The position numbers and the translations under genes are program-made. Shown in pieces: positions 27,750-37,017 of a stretch of 64,000 nt of DNA. Origin of the DNA: Paremcibacter congregatus (GTDB taxonomy: Bacteria; Pseudomonadota; Alphaproteobacteria; Sphingomonadales; Emcibacteraceae); the NCBI RefSeq assembly GCF_006385135.1, contig NZ_CP041025.1:4112001-4176000 (forward strand), given 5' to 3'. The notes beneath the pieces were generated by a model that worked only from the letters and a program-made list of their open reading frames with translations, was not told the DNA's origin and did not search any database. Numbering within the stretch: position 1 is the first letter of the stretch; each line of letters opens with the position of its first letter.

Positions 27750-29254
27750 GTACTTCCCTGATCACAAAAAATGATATTAACCGACCGATCACCATCGTTA
27801 TCTCGGCCCTTGGCGGGCAGGGAGGCGGGGTATTGACCAACTGGCTGGTGAGTCTAGCAGAACAACAGGGATATTTCGCGCAGTCGACATCGGTTCCCGG
27901 TGTCGCGCAGAGAACCGGGGCGACCATCTATTATTTGGAAATGTTTCCAAAATCTGCAGTAAAGGATAACGGGACACCGCCGATCATGGCGTTGATGCCC
28001 CTGTCCGGCGATGTCGACCTGGTGGTTGCGGCGGAACTGATGGAAGCTGGTCGCGCAGTGCAACGTCAGTTTGTCACGCCGAACAAGACGACACTCGTTG
28101 CCTCCACACACCGTGTTTTCTCCATAGCCGAGAAGATGGCCATGGGGGATGGGACCGGTGACAGTGAAACAGTTTTGCGGGCCGCAGAAGAAGCCGCGCA
28201 AAATTTCATCGCCTTTGATATGGAAAGCCTTGCGGCTGAGACGGGGTGTGTTATCAGTTCGATCCTGTTTGGCGCCATTGCCGGTGCCGGAGTATTGCCG
28301 TTCGGCCGGGAAAGTTTTGAAGAAGCCATCCGGGCCGAAGGTAAAATGGTTGATATTAACCTTAAAGGCTTTGCCGCAGGCTTTGCGGCGGCTGAAAGTC
28401 CTTATCAGGAAGAAATCGCCCTGCCTCCGGTGGCAGGAGAGATTACCGGTAATCCAAATGGCCCGGAAGCGCAGGCAAGAATCGACAGAATTAATCGGTT
28501 GCCGGATGCGGCGCGGGAATTTGCCTATGCCGGGGCCCAGAAGTTGCTCGATTATCAGGATCTGGATTATGTCGATGACTATCTGGATACATTGGAGGAA
28601 ATCGCCGCACAGGATCAGGCTCCCTTTGATCTTAGTCGCGAACTCGCCCGGTATCTGGCCTTGTGGATGGCCTTTGATGATACGATCAAGGTTGCGGATA
28701 TTAAAACCAGGTCAGAACGGGTGCGTAAATACCGCGCGGAGGTGCGGGCCAAGGATGATCAGATCGTTAATATGGTCGAATTCATGCACCCGCGACTGGA
28801 AGAAATCGTTGGCAGTCTGCCGATAGGGTTAGCGCGCCGGGTAGAGAAGTCCCCCCTGCTGACTCGCCTGTTCGAGAAATTTACAGGCCCCCGGCTTATG
28901 GACACCACGAAATTATCTTCTTTCCTGATGCTGTATTTTATGGCGTCCTTGCGGCGTATTCGGCGTAAAACATTGCGCTTTCATCAGGAACATGCGGCGA
29001 TTGACGGGTGGCTTGACCGTGTCCGGCGGGCGCTTTCTCAAGATAACGCCCTGGCGGTGGAACTGGTGCGATGTCAGCGGTTAATCAAGGGGTATGGTGA
29101 TACGCATGAGCGCGGTATGCGGAATTTTAATGCGATCATGTCTGTATTTGACCAGAGCGGTGGAAAGCTGCAGGCCGCACGTGTCTCTGTCCTGCGGGAT
29201 GCGGCGTTGGCGGATGAAGAAGGCGAAACGTTGAAAAAAGAACTGGCGGCGTAA
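27746..29254 (+). CDS. iorB: Indolepyruvate oxidoreductase, beta subunit
   Basis: 502-residue partner of IorA. Residues about 10-200 form the 2-oxoacid:ferredoxin oxidoreductase gamma-type domain with SALGGQGGGVLTNWL and VPGVAQRTGAT. The remaining ~300 residues are the helical extension (DUF6537-like) typical of aerobic proteobacterial IorB and absent from the short archaeal subunit. ATGA overlap with iorA; only 2 bp separate its stop from the convergent feoB. Confidence 0.9.
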   Translation: MSTSLITKNDINRPITIVISALGGQGGGVLTNWLVSLAEQQGYFAQSTSVPGVAQRTGATIYYLEMFPKSAVKDNGTPPIMALMPLSGDVDLVVAAELMEAGRAVQRQFVTPNKTTLVASTHRVFSIAEKMAMGDGTGDSETVLRAAEEAAQNFIAFDMESLAAETGCVISSILFGAIAGAGVLPFGRESFEEAIRAEGKMVDINLKGFAAGFAAAESPYQEEIALPPVAGEITGNPNGPEAQARIDRINRLPDAAREFAYAGAQKLLDYQDLDYVDDYLDTLEEIAAQDQAPFDLSRELARYLALWMAFDDTIKVADIKTRSERVRKYRAEVRAKDDQIVNMVEFMHPRLEEIVGSLPIGLARRVEKSPLLTRLFEKFTGPRLMDTTKLSSFLMLYFMASLRRIRRKTLRFHQEHAAIDGWLDRVRRALSQDNALAVELVRCQRLIKGYGDTHERGMRNFNAIMSVFDQSGGKLQAARVSVLRDAALADEEGETLKKELAA

Positions 29255-29256
29255 GG

Positions 29257-31122
29257 TTACGCCATCAGGTAAATAGCTGTTTTATTGACAATCATCGCCG
29301 CCACATACGCCAGTGTGAAAAGATATCCTGTCAGGAAGGCGGTCCAGCCCCAGCTGTTGGTTTCCCGTCGCGCCGTCGCGAGCGTGGCAAAGCATTGCGG
29401 GGCGAAGATATACCAGGTGAGGAACGCCAATGCTGTCGGCAGTGACCAGCTGTTTTGCAGCACGGTGTGTAGTCCCTGTTCAATTTGCTCTTCATCGCCT
29501 TGAAGGGCATAGACGGTACCAAGGGCGCCGACGGCGACTTCGCGCGCCGCCATTCCAGGGATCAGGGCAATAGACATTTCCCAGTTAAACCCGAGAGGTT
29601 CAAAAACTTTTTGTAGGTACCGCCCTAAAATGCCGGCAAAACTGTAGTAAATGTCCGGATCGGTACCGCCGATCGGTTTTTTCGGATATTGCGCCAAGGC
29701 CCACAAACCAATGGCGGAATACAGGATTATTGTACCGGCGCGCCGCAGGAAGGCCTTGGCTCGTTCCCACAGATTGATCAACAGATGTTTTAACACCGGG
29801 AGCTGGTATTTTGGCAGCTCCATCAGGAATGGCTGTGGCACCCCTTTAGTCAGGGTCAATTTCAAAATGGCGGCCACGATCAGGGCGCTGATGATTCCGG
29901 CGAGATACAGGCCGAAAAATACCACGCCCTGAAGCCCAAACAACCCATAAAAAACTTTGTCATTGGGGATGAAGGCGGCGATGATCAAGGTATAGACTGG
30001 CAAACGCGCAGAACAGGTCATCAGCGGTGCAATCATGATCGTCGTGATCCGGTCCCGATGATGTTCGATGGTCCGGGTAGCCATGATACCGGGTATGGCG
30101 CAGGCGAAGCTGGACAATAACGGGATAAATGCACGCCCATTCAGTCCAACCTTGGCCATGAGCCGATCCATTATAAAAGCTGCCCGGGCCATATAGCCGG
30201 TGGCTTCCAGAATAAGAATGAAGGTAAACAGAATCAAAATTTGTGGCAGGAACACCACCACACTGCCCACCCCGGCGATAATCCCGTCTGTCAGGAGAGA
30301 ACGGAACCAGTTGTCGGGCAGAATATCGACCAACAGCCCCTGGAGAGAACCGAATGCGCCGTCAATCAGTTCCATGGGCGCTTCCGCCCAGGCGAAAACG
30401 GATTGGAACATGACAAAAAGAATGGTGAAGAAAATGGCAAAGCCAAGGACCGGGTGCAGGAATATATTGTCCAGACGCCGGGTCACCTTGTGATGTTCCC
30501 CTTCACTGATTACCGCCTGATCGGCAAGGCTCCGGGCTTGTTTTTGCAGGTCGCGTGTGGCCGGCGCATCAATCGCATCCCGGGCTTCCGGCAGGTCCCG
30601 AATAATGGTTTGTATTTCCTTTTTCAAATCATTCAGGCTGCTCTTCCGTACCGCGATGGTGGTGACCACCGGGATGCTCAATTCCCGGGACAGAATTTCC
30701 GGGTCGATTTCTATGCCGTCACGCTCGGCCATATCATGCATGTTGAGGGCGAGGATAACCGGCAGACCAAGATGTTTCAGTTCCAACACCAGCCGCAAAT
30801 GTACCCGTAAGTTGGTGCTGTCAGCGACGCAAAGCAGCAGGTCCGGCCGCGCTTCTGTGGCATGCGTCCCTGTGATCACCTGACGGCTGACCTTTTCGTC
30901 CAATGTCCGGTCTTTCAAGCTGTAAATGCCCGGCAGATCCACCAGGGTCACCGTTTCACCTGTGTCAGCCGTATAGGTCCCGCTACGCTTTTCTACGGTA
31001 ACGCCCGGATAGTTGGCGACTTTCTGACGACTGCCGGTGAGCGTATTAAACAGCGAACTCTTGCCACAATTTGGGCTGCCGACGAGGGCGATTTTGGGAT
31101 TGGTCATTTCTTTGGAACTCAT
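29257..31122 (-). CDS. feoB: Ferrous iron transporter FeoB
   Basis: 621-residue inner-membrane Fe(II) importer with an N-terminal GTPase. G1 is GSPNCGKS (15-22), G3 DLPG (62-65) and G4 NMHD (127-130). A short linker domain runs to about 210, followed by about eight membrane helices with Gate-type segments (FACAIPGIMATRTIE; later GMAAREVAVGALGTVYAL). It is shorter than E. coli FeoB (773) but in range for compact proteobacterial forms. It begins 15 bp after feoA on the same strand. No feoC is present. Confidence 0.95.
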   Translation of the reverse strand: MSSKEMTNPKIALVGSPNCGKSSLFNTLTGSRQKVANYPGVTVEKRSGTYTADTGETVTLVDLPGIYSLKDRTLDEKVSRQVITGTHATEARPDLLLCVADSTNLRVHLRLVLELKHLGLPVILALNMHDMAERDGIEIDPEILSRELSIPVVTTIAVRKSSLNDLKKEIQTIIRDLPEARDAIDAPATRDLQKQARSLADQAVISEGEHHKVTRRLDNIFLHPVLGFAIFFTILFVMFQSVFAWAEAPMELIDGAFGSLQGLLVDILPDNWFRSLLTDGIIAGVGSVVVFLPQILILFTFILILEATGYMARAAFIMDRLMAKVGLNGRAFIPLLSSFACAIPGIMATRTIEHHRDRITTIMIAPLMTCSARLPVYTLIIAAFIPNDKVFYGLFGLQGVVFFGLYLAGIISALIVAAILKLTLTKGVPQPFLMELPKYQLPVLKHLLINLWERAKAFLRRAGTIILYSAIGLWALAQYPKKPIGGTDPDIYYSFAGILGRYLQKVFEPLGFNWEMSIALIPGMAAREVAVGALGTVYALQGDEEQIEQGLHTVLQNSWSLPTALAFLTWYIFAPQCFATLATARRETNSWGWTAFLTGYLFTLAYVAAMIVNKTAIYLMA

Positions 31123-31137
31123 TCAGGCTGTACTTCT

Positions 31138-31395
31138 TTAACGCGAAATAATAACGGCGTCGGCTTCCATGCGGCGCAACGCGATGGTTGTGCGCCCGAT
31201 GCGTACCGCCATGGGGTCGCGGGAAACAGGTCCTTCGTGCAGGACCTTGATGTCGAGGCCTTCTTCAAAACCGACTTCGAGCAGGCGGTCTTCCAGGTCC
31301 CGGGCAAATTCGACATCCTTACAGCGGTCGGCGGAAAAGCCGACAACCGTGGCCAGGTCATTTTTGCGTAAATCACTTAAGTATTGTGCGGTCAT
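31138..31395 (-). CDS. feoA: FeoA-family SH3-like protein
   Basis: 85-residue cytoplasmic partner of FeoB with the FeoA SH3-like fold: RLLEVGFEEGLDIKVLH, then GRTTIALRRMEADAVII with the usual small-barrel ending. First gene of feoAB. Its start lies 19 bp from a Fur-box-like palindrome, so iron repression is likely. It probably modulates FeoB rather than acting alone. Confidence 0.93.
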   Translation of the reverse strand: MTAQYLSDLRKNDLATVVGFSADRCKDVEFARDLEDRLLEVGFEEGLDIKVLHEGPVSRDPMAVRIGRTTIALRRMEADAVIISR

Positions 31396-31413
31396 TTTTA
31401 AAGTCTACTTGCA

Positions 31414-31432
31414 GTCAATAATAATTATTAAC
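31414..31432. promoter_or_regulatory. Fur-box-like 9-1-9 inverted repeat before feoA
   Basis: GTCAATAATAATTATTAAC is a 19-bp 9-1-9 inverted repeat with 8 of 9 arm positions paired, the geometry of the classic Fur box. It sits 19-37 bp upstream of the feoA ATG, where a repressor would cover the promoter. Fur/Mur or Irr could be the binder; which one is inference. Confidence 0.6.
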
Positions 31433-31595
31433 TTAGATGTACATGATTTAAACGAGTTTGGGAATGCACGATTTGGTTATTTTGACGAATTTATGATTTA
31501 AATAGTGTGTTTTTATGATAAAACGAACAAATATCAAACGCTCGTATGAATTTTGGATGCGGCGGGGTCATTTTTACCACGGGAGAAGTTTTCTT

Positions 31596-32501
31596 ATGTC
31601 ATTTGATTTTACAGGACAAGTCGCCATTATTACCGGGGCAGGAGGCGGGCTGGGTCGGGCGCATGCTCTGGCTTTTGCGGCACGTGGCGCCAAAGTGGTT
31701 ATCAATGACCTCGGGGGCGCGCGGGATGGGGATGGCGCATCTCTGTCAGCAGCCGAACAGGTGGTGAAGGAGATCACGGATCGCGGCGGCGAGGCAATTG
31801 CCAATGGCGGCAATGTGACGTCAGAGGACGATATGCAGGCTTTGGTGAGCCAGACGCTTTCGGCCTTTGGGCGTCTTGACATTCTGGTCAATAACGCTGG
31901 AATTCTAAGAGATAAGACTTTCAGTAAAATGTCCCTTGATGATTTCAGGAAAGTTCTGGAGGTACATTTGATGGGCAGCGTGATCGCCACACGTGCGGTA
32001 TTGCCCACTATGCAAAAACAGGAATATGGGCGTATTGTAATGACGACTTCATCCAGTGGGCTTTATGGTAATTTTGGCCAGAGCAATTATGGGGCGGCAA
32101 AACTGGCTTTGGTCGGGCTGGCCAATACCTTGAAACTCGAGTTTTCAAAATTCAACATTCGTGTCAATGCGCTGGCGCCGGTGGCCGCGACTCGGATGAC
32201 GGATGATATAATGCCGCCGCAAATGCTCGATTTTCTTACGCCGGAATCAGTGTCGCCAGCCGTGCTGTATCTGTGCGGCGCGGCGGCGCCAAACGGTGAA
32301 ATTATTACGGCAGGGGCCGGGACCTTTGCCCGGGCGAAAATTATGGAGAGCAAGGGGCTGTATCTTGGCCCTGACGCCACCCCGGAGCAGATCGCGGCTC
32401 AGTGGGATGTGTTGGCGGACCTTAAAACTGCGGAAAGCTTTGATCAGGGGTCGAACCAGAGCCAGAAATTCGTCGTTAACGCCTTTGAAAACAAACCATA
32501 A
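31596..32501 (+). CDS. SDR-family 3-hydroxyacyl-CoA dehydrogenase-like enzyme
   Basis: 301-residue short-chain dehydrogenase resembling the dehydrogenase unit of peroxisomal multifunctional enzyme 2 (HSD17B4). The NAD(P) site is TGAGGGLG (13-20), with D38 in VINDLGG favouring NAD. NNAG is at 99-102, and the catalytic triad is S152, Y165 and K169. The N-terminus GRAHALAFAARGAKVV and the ~300 length fit that subfamily, which oxidises (R)-3-hydroxyacyl-CoAs. The frame is open from 31515; the ATG at 31596, after GGGAGAAG, is the family start. It diverges from feoA with a ~200-bp gap. Confidence 0.88.
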   Translation: MSFDFTGQVAIITGAGGGLGRAHALAFAARGAKVVINDLGGARDGDGASLSAAEQVVKEITDRGGEAIANGGNVTSEDDMQALVSQTLSAFGRLDILVNNAGILRDKTFSKMSLDDFRKVLEVHLMGSVIATRAVLPTMQKQEYGRIVMTTSSSGLYGNFGQSNYGAAKLALVGLANTLKLEFSKFNIRVNALAPVAATRMTDDIMPPQMLDFLTPESVSPAVLYLCGAAAPNGEIITAGAGTFARAKIMESKGLYLGPDATPEQIAAQWDVLADLKTAESFDQGSNQSQKFVVNAFENKP

Positions 32502-32553
32502 CGAAGCAGGGTTAAAAGATTACCTGACGGTGATTGTTGTATTGGCGAACGTT

Positions 32554-33843
32554 CTATGCTCGTTGTGTTTTTTGTGAACCCCATTCAATCTTGCCGAATT
32601 TGCCGCAGTCTGGGCAACTGGCCGCGAAGGTGGCTTGCGGACGATGGCAAGCCTGACACTGCCAGACCGGATCGGCCGGAGCCGTACCGGCCTTGGCGAG
32701 ATAAACCTCAGCTGCGGCGTCATCCTGACGCTGCTGCCGCTCCAGTTGCGCCAGAAGGTGATAGGTTGCCCTTGTTGCCGTTTGATTCTGTATGATGGGA
32801 TCGAGAGCCTGTTTGGCCTCTTGCCAATGCTGTGCCGCCAGGGCGGTTTGGGCCAGCAGATGGCGGCTGTGCAGTGCGTTGGGGTTAAGCTGGGTAAATT
32901 TCTGGACCCTGCGAAATCTTTCACTGGGATTTTCCATTGGTTCCAATTCGAGGAAAAGCTGCCCCAGATCAGGATGGGGGGCAATTTTCCAAGTATTTTC
33001 AAGCAGTTTGCGGGCGGCTGATTTGTCGTCATGAGCGAGATGGTGCCGAACAAGGAATGCGGCAGCCGGAATAAAGCCGGGCTCCTGTTTCAGGGCTTCT
33101 TTCGTCAGGTCGCGAGCCTGGGTTTTCTGTCCAGCCAGATCGGCCTCGACAGCCTGGCGATAACAGATCACGGCGGTAAGGTGCTTTTGCGTCTGGGCCT
33201 CAATGAGCTTGGTTTTCGCAAGCGCCGTAAGGCTGGCGCGTGCGTCTGCCCATTGCTCCCGGTCGATCAGGAGTTCGAAGCGCTGCCGGGCGATCCGCGG
33301 GTTTTTCGGGCTGATTTCAAGCATTTCATCAAGCAGGGTTTGTGCATCCTTAAGGCGGTTTTCAATGCGGGCTTGCTTGACTTCGCTGACCAGGGCAAGC
33401 ATCCTTGACTCGGGGGTCTGTCTTAAGGCCTTGATCACATCGCTTCGGTCCTTGTCGGGACTCGCGGCGAGCAACAGGCGCAAGGGCGCCCGATCTCCGT
33501 TCAGCAGGCTTTGCGCCTTTTGGGCATGCTTGATGGCGGAGGCAGTATCTTCGACCGCGAGGGCGGACCACCCCAGGTCCATTTCGCGCAGGCCCTTCTG
33601 CCGCCTGCTTTCCAGCCGTTTCGGGCTTTTCAATGGGTTATCGGTGCGAAACCAGCGATAGAGTTTGAACAGGGCCCAGCAGGCCAGGGTGTAACCAAGC
33701 GCCAAGGCCGAGAAAACGGCCATAGACAGGCGGATCTCCCAATCTTGCCAAGTGATATGCAGGTTGCCGGGATGTTCAGCAAGCCAGACGGCGCCAACGG
33801 CGAGCAGAATGGCGAGGGTGATATAAAGGCTGAGGCGGATCAT
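32554..33843 (-). CDS. hemY: HemY-like protein with TPR-type repeats and C-terminal zinc ribbon
   Basis: 429-residue inner-membrane protein of the HemY_N family; it is not the Gram-positive protoporphyrinogen oxidase of the same name. Two N-terminal membrane helices (about 4-18 and 40-62) precede a long helical-repeat region of TPR type (about 85-380). The end is a zinc-ribbon-like module with CQAC and CPDC pairs (C396, C399, C410, C413). It is last in the hemC-hemD-mitofilin-hemY operon, overlapping the mitofilin stop by 4 bp. It is associated with heme biosynthesis in proteobacteria; the mechanism is unclear. Confidence 0.88.
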   Translation of the reverse strand: MIRLSLYITLAILLAVGAVWLAEHPGNLHITWQDWEIRLSMAVFSALALGYTLACWALFKLYRWFRTDNPLKSPKRLESRRQKGLREMDLGWSALAVEDTASAIKHAQKAQSLLNGDRAPLRLLLAASPDKDRSDVIKALRQTPESRMLALVSEVKQARIENRLKDAQTLLDEMLEISPKNPRIARQRFELLIDREQWADARASLTALAKTKLIEAQTQKHLTAVICYRQAVEADLAGQKTQARDLTKEALKQEPGFIPAAAFLVRHHLAHDDKSAARKLLENTWKIAPHPDLGQLFLELEPMENPSERFRRVQKFTQLNPNALHSRHLLAQTALAAQHWQEAKQALDPIIQNQTATRATYHLLAQLERQQRQDDAAAEVYLAKAGTAPADPVWQCQACHRPQATFAASCPDCGKFGKIEWGSQKTQRA

Positions 33844-35189
33844 GAAGATGTCTCCTCAGATAACTTTTGCCCGGTGGGCACGTCGGGGGTCTCTGTGGCG
33901 GGGTCTTTCGGCGTATCCGTCAGATAGTAGCTGGCGGCGAGACGCGTGAGGCGTGCGATTTCCTGTTCGGCCTGCAGGCGAGTCTGCGCCTGTGACTGCC
34001 AATCCACCAGTAGTGGCTGCAGGTTTTGGGGCAATTCCCGGGACAGGGTCACCGCTTCGGAGAGGGCGCCATGAGCGAGATGTTTCTGAATGGCGCTCAC
34101 CTGTTGATCAAGCGAGACGGCGCCTTCTGGCGTGGTTTTGCGGATCATGATCAAGCCAGTCACGCTGTGATAGGCTCTTTTCCACCAAGGGTCATCCGCA
34201 TGATGATCGGCGTTGCGGATCAGAACCGGGATCAGGGCGTCAAAATTTTCCGTTACTGAGGCCGCAGAAGGGATGCCGTCTTGATGTTGGCTGAGCCAAC
34301 CGAGGCTGTCGCTGAGACCGCTGTTGAAGGTGAAGGATCCCTTTTCGGTGAGGTTGCTGACATCGCTGAGTTCGTCGGCAAAAGCCTGCCCGCTGGAGAT
34401 CTGATGGCGCAACGCGCCGATGCGGAAGGCGAGTAATGCACCACTTGTATCGCGGGCCGCATAGTTCTCGACGTGTTGCAGACGGCTGTCTAATTGGGTC
34501 AACTTGGCGTTCTGGGTCGCGTTGGCCTCAATCAGTTCACGCCGTTCGAGGCGTGCTGTCTGGGCATCGGCCAGCCCCTTGCTCAGAGGGATGAAGGAGG
34601 ATTCAAGCTGGCTCATACGGCCCATCAGCATATCAATCCGGGCGGCCTGGGCTTTGTCTTCTGTCGTGTTCTGCGGGGGGGTGTCGGCAAGTAAACGGGC
34701 CTTTTCCAGGTTTTCGACCCGCGCCAGAATGTCGGGATAGGCCATGGCGGCGTCTTCACCGCCGGGGCGTTGTTCAAGGGCAGTAAGGCGGGAGTTCTGG
34801 GCAGCAGTGGCGTTTTTCAACGTTTCAAGGGCTTGAGTTTGTTGTGCCAGACGATTTTTTAGATCCTGAATATCTTGGCGAAGGTGCACAACATCAGGTG
34901 TATGATCCGATCCGATCCATTGTGCCACGATGGGCAAACGGTCACTTATTTTTGGCAGAAAATAAAGGTCGGCGCCGACCCCGAACAGGAATATGATCAA
35001 GACCATCAGAGCCCGCAATGACCAGTTTGGTTTTGTTTTCCCCGAAGATTGGGAGGGAGATTGGGAGGTAGTGGGCTTGGCAGGGTCTTTTGCGGATTTA
35101 TCCTGTGCCGCCTGGCGTTCCGACATGATTTGCTTGGCGGTTTTGTCCTGTTTTTCTGACGTATCGGATGGAGTTTTGTTGTCGGTCAT
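33840..35189 (-). CDS. Mitofilin (Mic60)-family membrane protein
   Basis: 449-residue protein with a disordered, Lys/Ser/Gln-rich N-terminus (about 1-60), one membrane helix (about 62-84, LRALMVLIIFLFGVGADLYF), a long coiled coil (about 105-240, many Q/A/L) and a helical C-terminal domain like the mitofilin signature region. Alphaproteobacterial Mic60 homologs sit beside heme genes exactly like this and are linked to inner-membrane shaping. The frame extends to 35273, but the ATG at 35189 overlaps the hemD stop (ATGA) and has GAGGGA upstream. Translational coupling on both sides indicates a true operon member. Confidence 0.82.
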   Translation of the reverse strand: MTDNKTPSDTSEKQDKTAKQIMSERQAAQDKSAKDPAKPTTSQSPSQSSGKTKPNWSLRALMVLIIFLFGVGADLYFLPKISDRLPIVAQWIGSDHTPDVVHLRQDIQDLKNRLAQQTQALETLKNATAAQNSRLTALEQRPGGEDAAMAYPDILARVENLEKARLLADTPPQNTTEDKAQAARIDMLMGRMSQLESSFIPLSKGLADAQTARLERRELIEANATQNAKLTQLDSRLQHVENYAARDTSGALLAFRIGALRHQISSGQAFADELSDVSNLTEKGSFTFNSGLSDSLGWLSQHQDGIPSAASVTENFDALIPVLIRNADHHADDPWWKRAYHSVTGLIMIRKTTPEGAVSLDQQVSAIQKHLAHGALSEAVTLSRELPQNLQPLLVDWQSQAQTRLQAEQEIARLTRLAASYYLTDTPKDPATETPDVPTGQKLSEETSS

Positions 35190-35911
35190 TGCCGCGGTCC
35201 CTCTATGGTTATGTCGATCAGCCGGAACAGACTCTTTTGATCCGGTGCGGGGGCTGTTTGTATGTTCTGCCAATCAAGGCAGCTTATCACATCTGCTATG
35301 GCAGAACTAAGACAAAGCGCCGTGACGTTGCGCAAAAGATCTGCCTGGCCGACAGCGCGGGCGAGTTCCACAAAAGTCCGGGCGGTGCGGGGGGAATAAA
35401 AAGGCATATGACTTATGCGGCCTGTGCGGAGATTATCCAGTGCCTCCGGGGAGAGTGTTGTGGATTTTATTGCTTGATAGAGTTTTTCGGTTGTCACCTG
35501 AAAACCGGCGGCGGTCAGCTGCCCTTTGAGGTCGCCGGCCTGGTGTTTGCCTGAAATATGTAACAAGGGGCCGGCGTTCGGGTCAAGTCTGGTTCTTGCC
35601 AATTCCGTCAGGCGGTCCACATCGCCACCGGCGGCAGTGACGTTCTGGAACCCGGCGTCGCGGGCTTCTGAAGCGGTTGCGTCTCCTACCGCGAGGCAGG
35701 GCAAATCAGGGGCCTTGTGAGCGGCGCTAAAAGCCCGGACGCCGTTGGCGCTGGTAAAGAGCACCGCCTGAAAGTTGTCTAGAGTTATTTTTTTGTCCGA
35801 CAGATAATCAATTCGCAGCAGGGGCGCGCAGCTGACCTGATGACCCAAAGCGGTGAGCTGAGCTTTGAGCCGGTCACTGTCTTGTTGGGGGCGGGTCAGC
35901 AGGAAATGCAT
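35186..35911 (-). CDS. hemD: Uroporphyrinogen-III synthase
   Basis: 241-residue enzyme that closes hydroxymethylbilane into uroporphyrinogen III with inversion of ring D. The family is weakly conserved; recognisable segments are the N-terminal LLTRPQQDSDRL, the first-domain VLFTSANGVRAF and the second-domain PFYSPRTARTFVEL. Its place 11 bp after hemC secures the call. ATGA overlap with the mitofilin gene. Confidence 0.9.
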   Translation of the reverse strand: MHFLLTRPQQDSDRLKAQLTALGHQVSCAPLLRIDYLSDKKITLDNFQAVLFTSANGVRAFSAAHKAPDLPCLAVGDATASEARDAGFQNVTAAGGDVDRLTELARTRLDPNAGPLLHISGKHQAGDLKGQLTAAGFQVTTEKLYQAIKSTTLSPEALDNLRTGRISHMPFYSPRTARTFVELARAVGQADLLRNVTALCLSSAIADVISCLDWQNIQTAPAPDQKSLFRLIDITIEGPRQ

Positions 35912-35922
35912 GGCGTGGTCCT

Positions 35923-36879
35923 TCAGACGCCGGCGGCCAGTTTGGCGAAAAACGCCGGCCCCGCTTGATCACGCAGGATTTGGCCAAGACGATGGCCGAG
36001 AGCCTCCGGATCCTGAGTCGGTCCCTGCAGGGTGTTGCTATAGCTTTCCTTGCCGTCCGGGAGAGCAACCTGACCCCGCAGGGTGATCTGGTCCCCGGTC
36101 AGGGTCGCATAGCCGGCAATGGGGGTGCGGCAGGAGCCGTCAAGAATTTTCAGCATGGCGCGTTCGGCGCGAACGCAAAGTTCGGTGTTCCGATGATTTA
36201 AAGGCGCCAGCATTTCGCGGGCGGTCTGATTATGGCTGGCGATTTCGATGCTGATGGCCCCTTGGGCAACAGCGGGCAGGAAATTGTCCACCGGGATCGG
36301 ATGCACACGCGGGTCATCCAGCCCCAGTCGGTTGAGGCCGGCGACAGCGAGATAGGTGGCATCGACAACCCCCTCTTCCAGTTTTCGCAAGCGTGACTGG
36401 ACATTGCCACGAAAGGTCACGACGCTGACATCGGGGCGAAGCGCCAGAGTCTGGGCCTGGCGCCGCAGCGAGGCGCTGCCGATGACGGCGCCTTTGGGCA
36501 ATTCTTTTAGGGTGGCGGCCTTGGCGGAAATAAACGCGTCGCGAACGTCTTCCCGTTCCAGGTAACATACCAGTTCCAGGCCGTCCGGCAAAACCGTCGC
36601 CATGTCTTTCAGGGAGTGCACCGCGATGTCAATATCGCCGGACAACAGGCTTGCTTCAATTTCTTCCGTAAACAAGCCCTTGCCGCCAATTTCTGACAGG
36701 GGCCGGTCCAGCACCCGGTCTCCACGGGTCGACATCACGACAATTTCAATGTTGTTTTCCGACAGATGATCGTGGGCAGCGATGAGGCGGGCTTTGACTT
36801 CCTCGGCCTGGGCCAGAGCCAGAAGACTGCCGCGGGTACCGATCCGAACTGTAATTTCACTTTTTTTGCTGTCTTGCAC
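35923..36879 (-). CDS. hemC: Porphobilinogen deaminase (hydroxymethylbilane synthase)
   Basis: 318-residue cytoplasmic enzyme condensing four porphobilinogens into hydroxymethylbilane. Motifs: RIGTRGSLLALAQAE at the N-terminus, FTEEIEASLL, HSLKDM (catalytic-region Asp) and the dipyrromethane-cofactor cysteine in LDGSCRTPIAG (C250). Intact and of usual length. It starts the heme cluster and diverges from tsaD across about 138 bp. Confidence 0.97.
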   Translation of the reverse strand: MQDSKKSEITVRIGTRGSLLALAQAEEVKARLIAAHDHLSENNIEIVVMSTRGDRVLDRPLSEIGGKGLFTEEIEASLLSGDIDIAVHSLKDMATVLPDGLELVCYLEREDVRDAFISAKAATLKELPKGAVIGSASLRRQAQTLALRPDVSVVTFRGNVQSRLRKLEEGVVDATYLAVAGLNRLGLDDPRVHPIPVDNFLPAVAQGAISIEIASHNQTAREMLAPLNHRNTELCVRAERAMLKILDGSCRTPIAGYATLTGDQITLRGQVALPDGKESYSNTLQGPTQDPEALGHRLGQILRDQAGPAFFAKLAAGV

Positions 36880-37017
36880 GACGAAGAACCTTATATAATA
36901 GTATTGCGGGGTGCATTCTGCTGTAAGATGCCCCTGTAATTTTTTGAAGCAGATTTTTGAACTCGTGTTTTAAATCAAAATCCTTGTAGAATATATTTGA
37001 AGGTAAAGCCATATATA

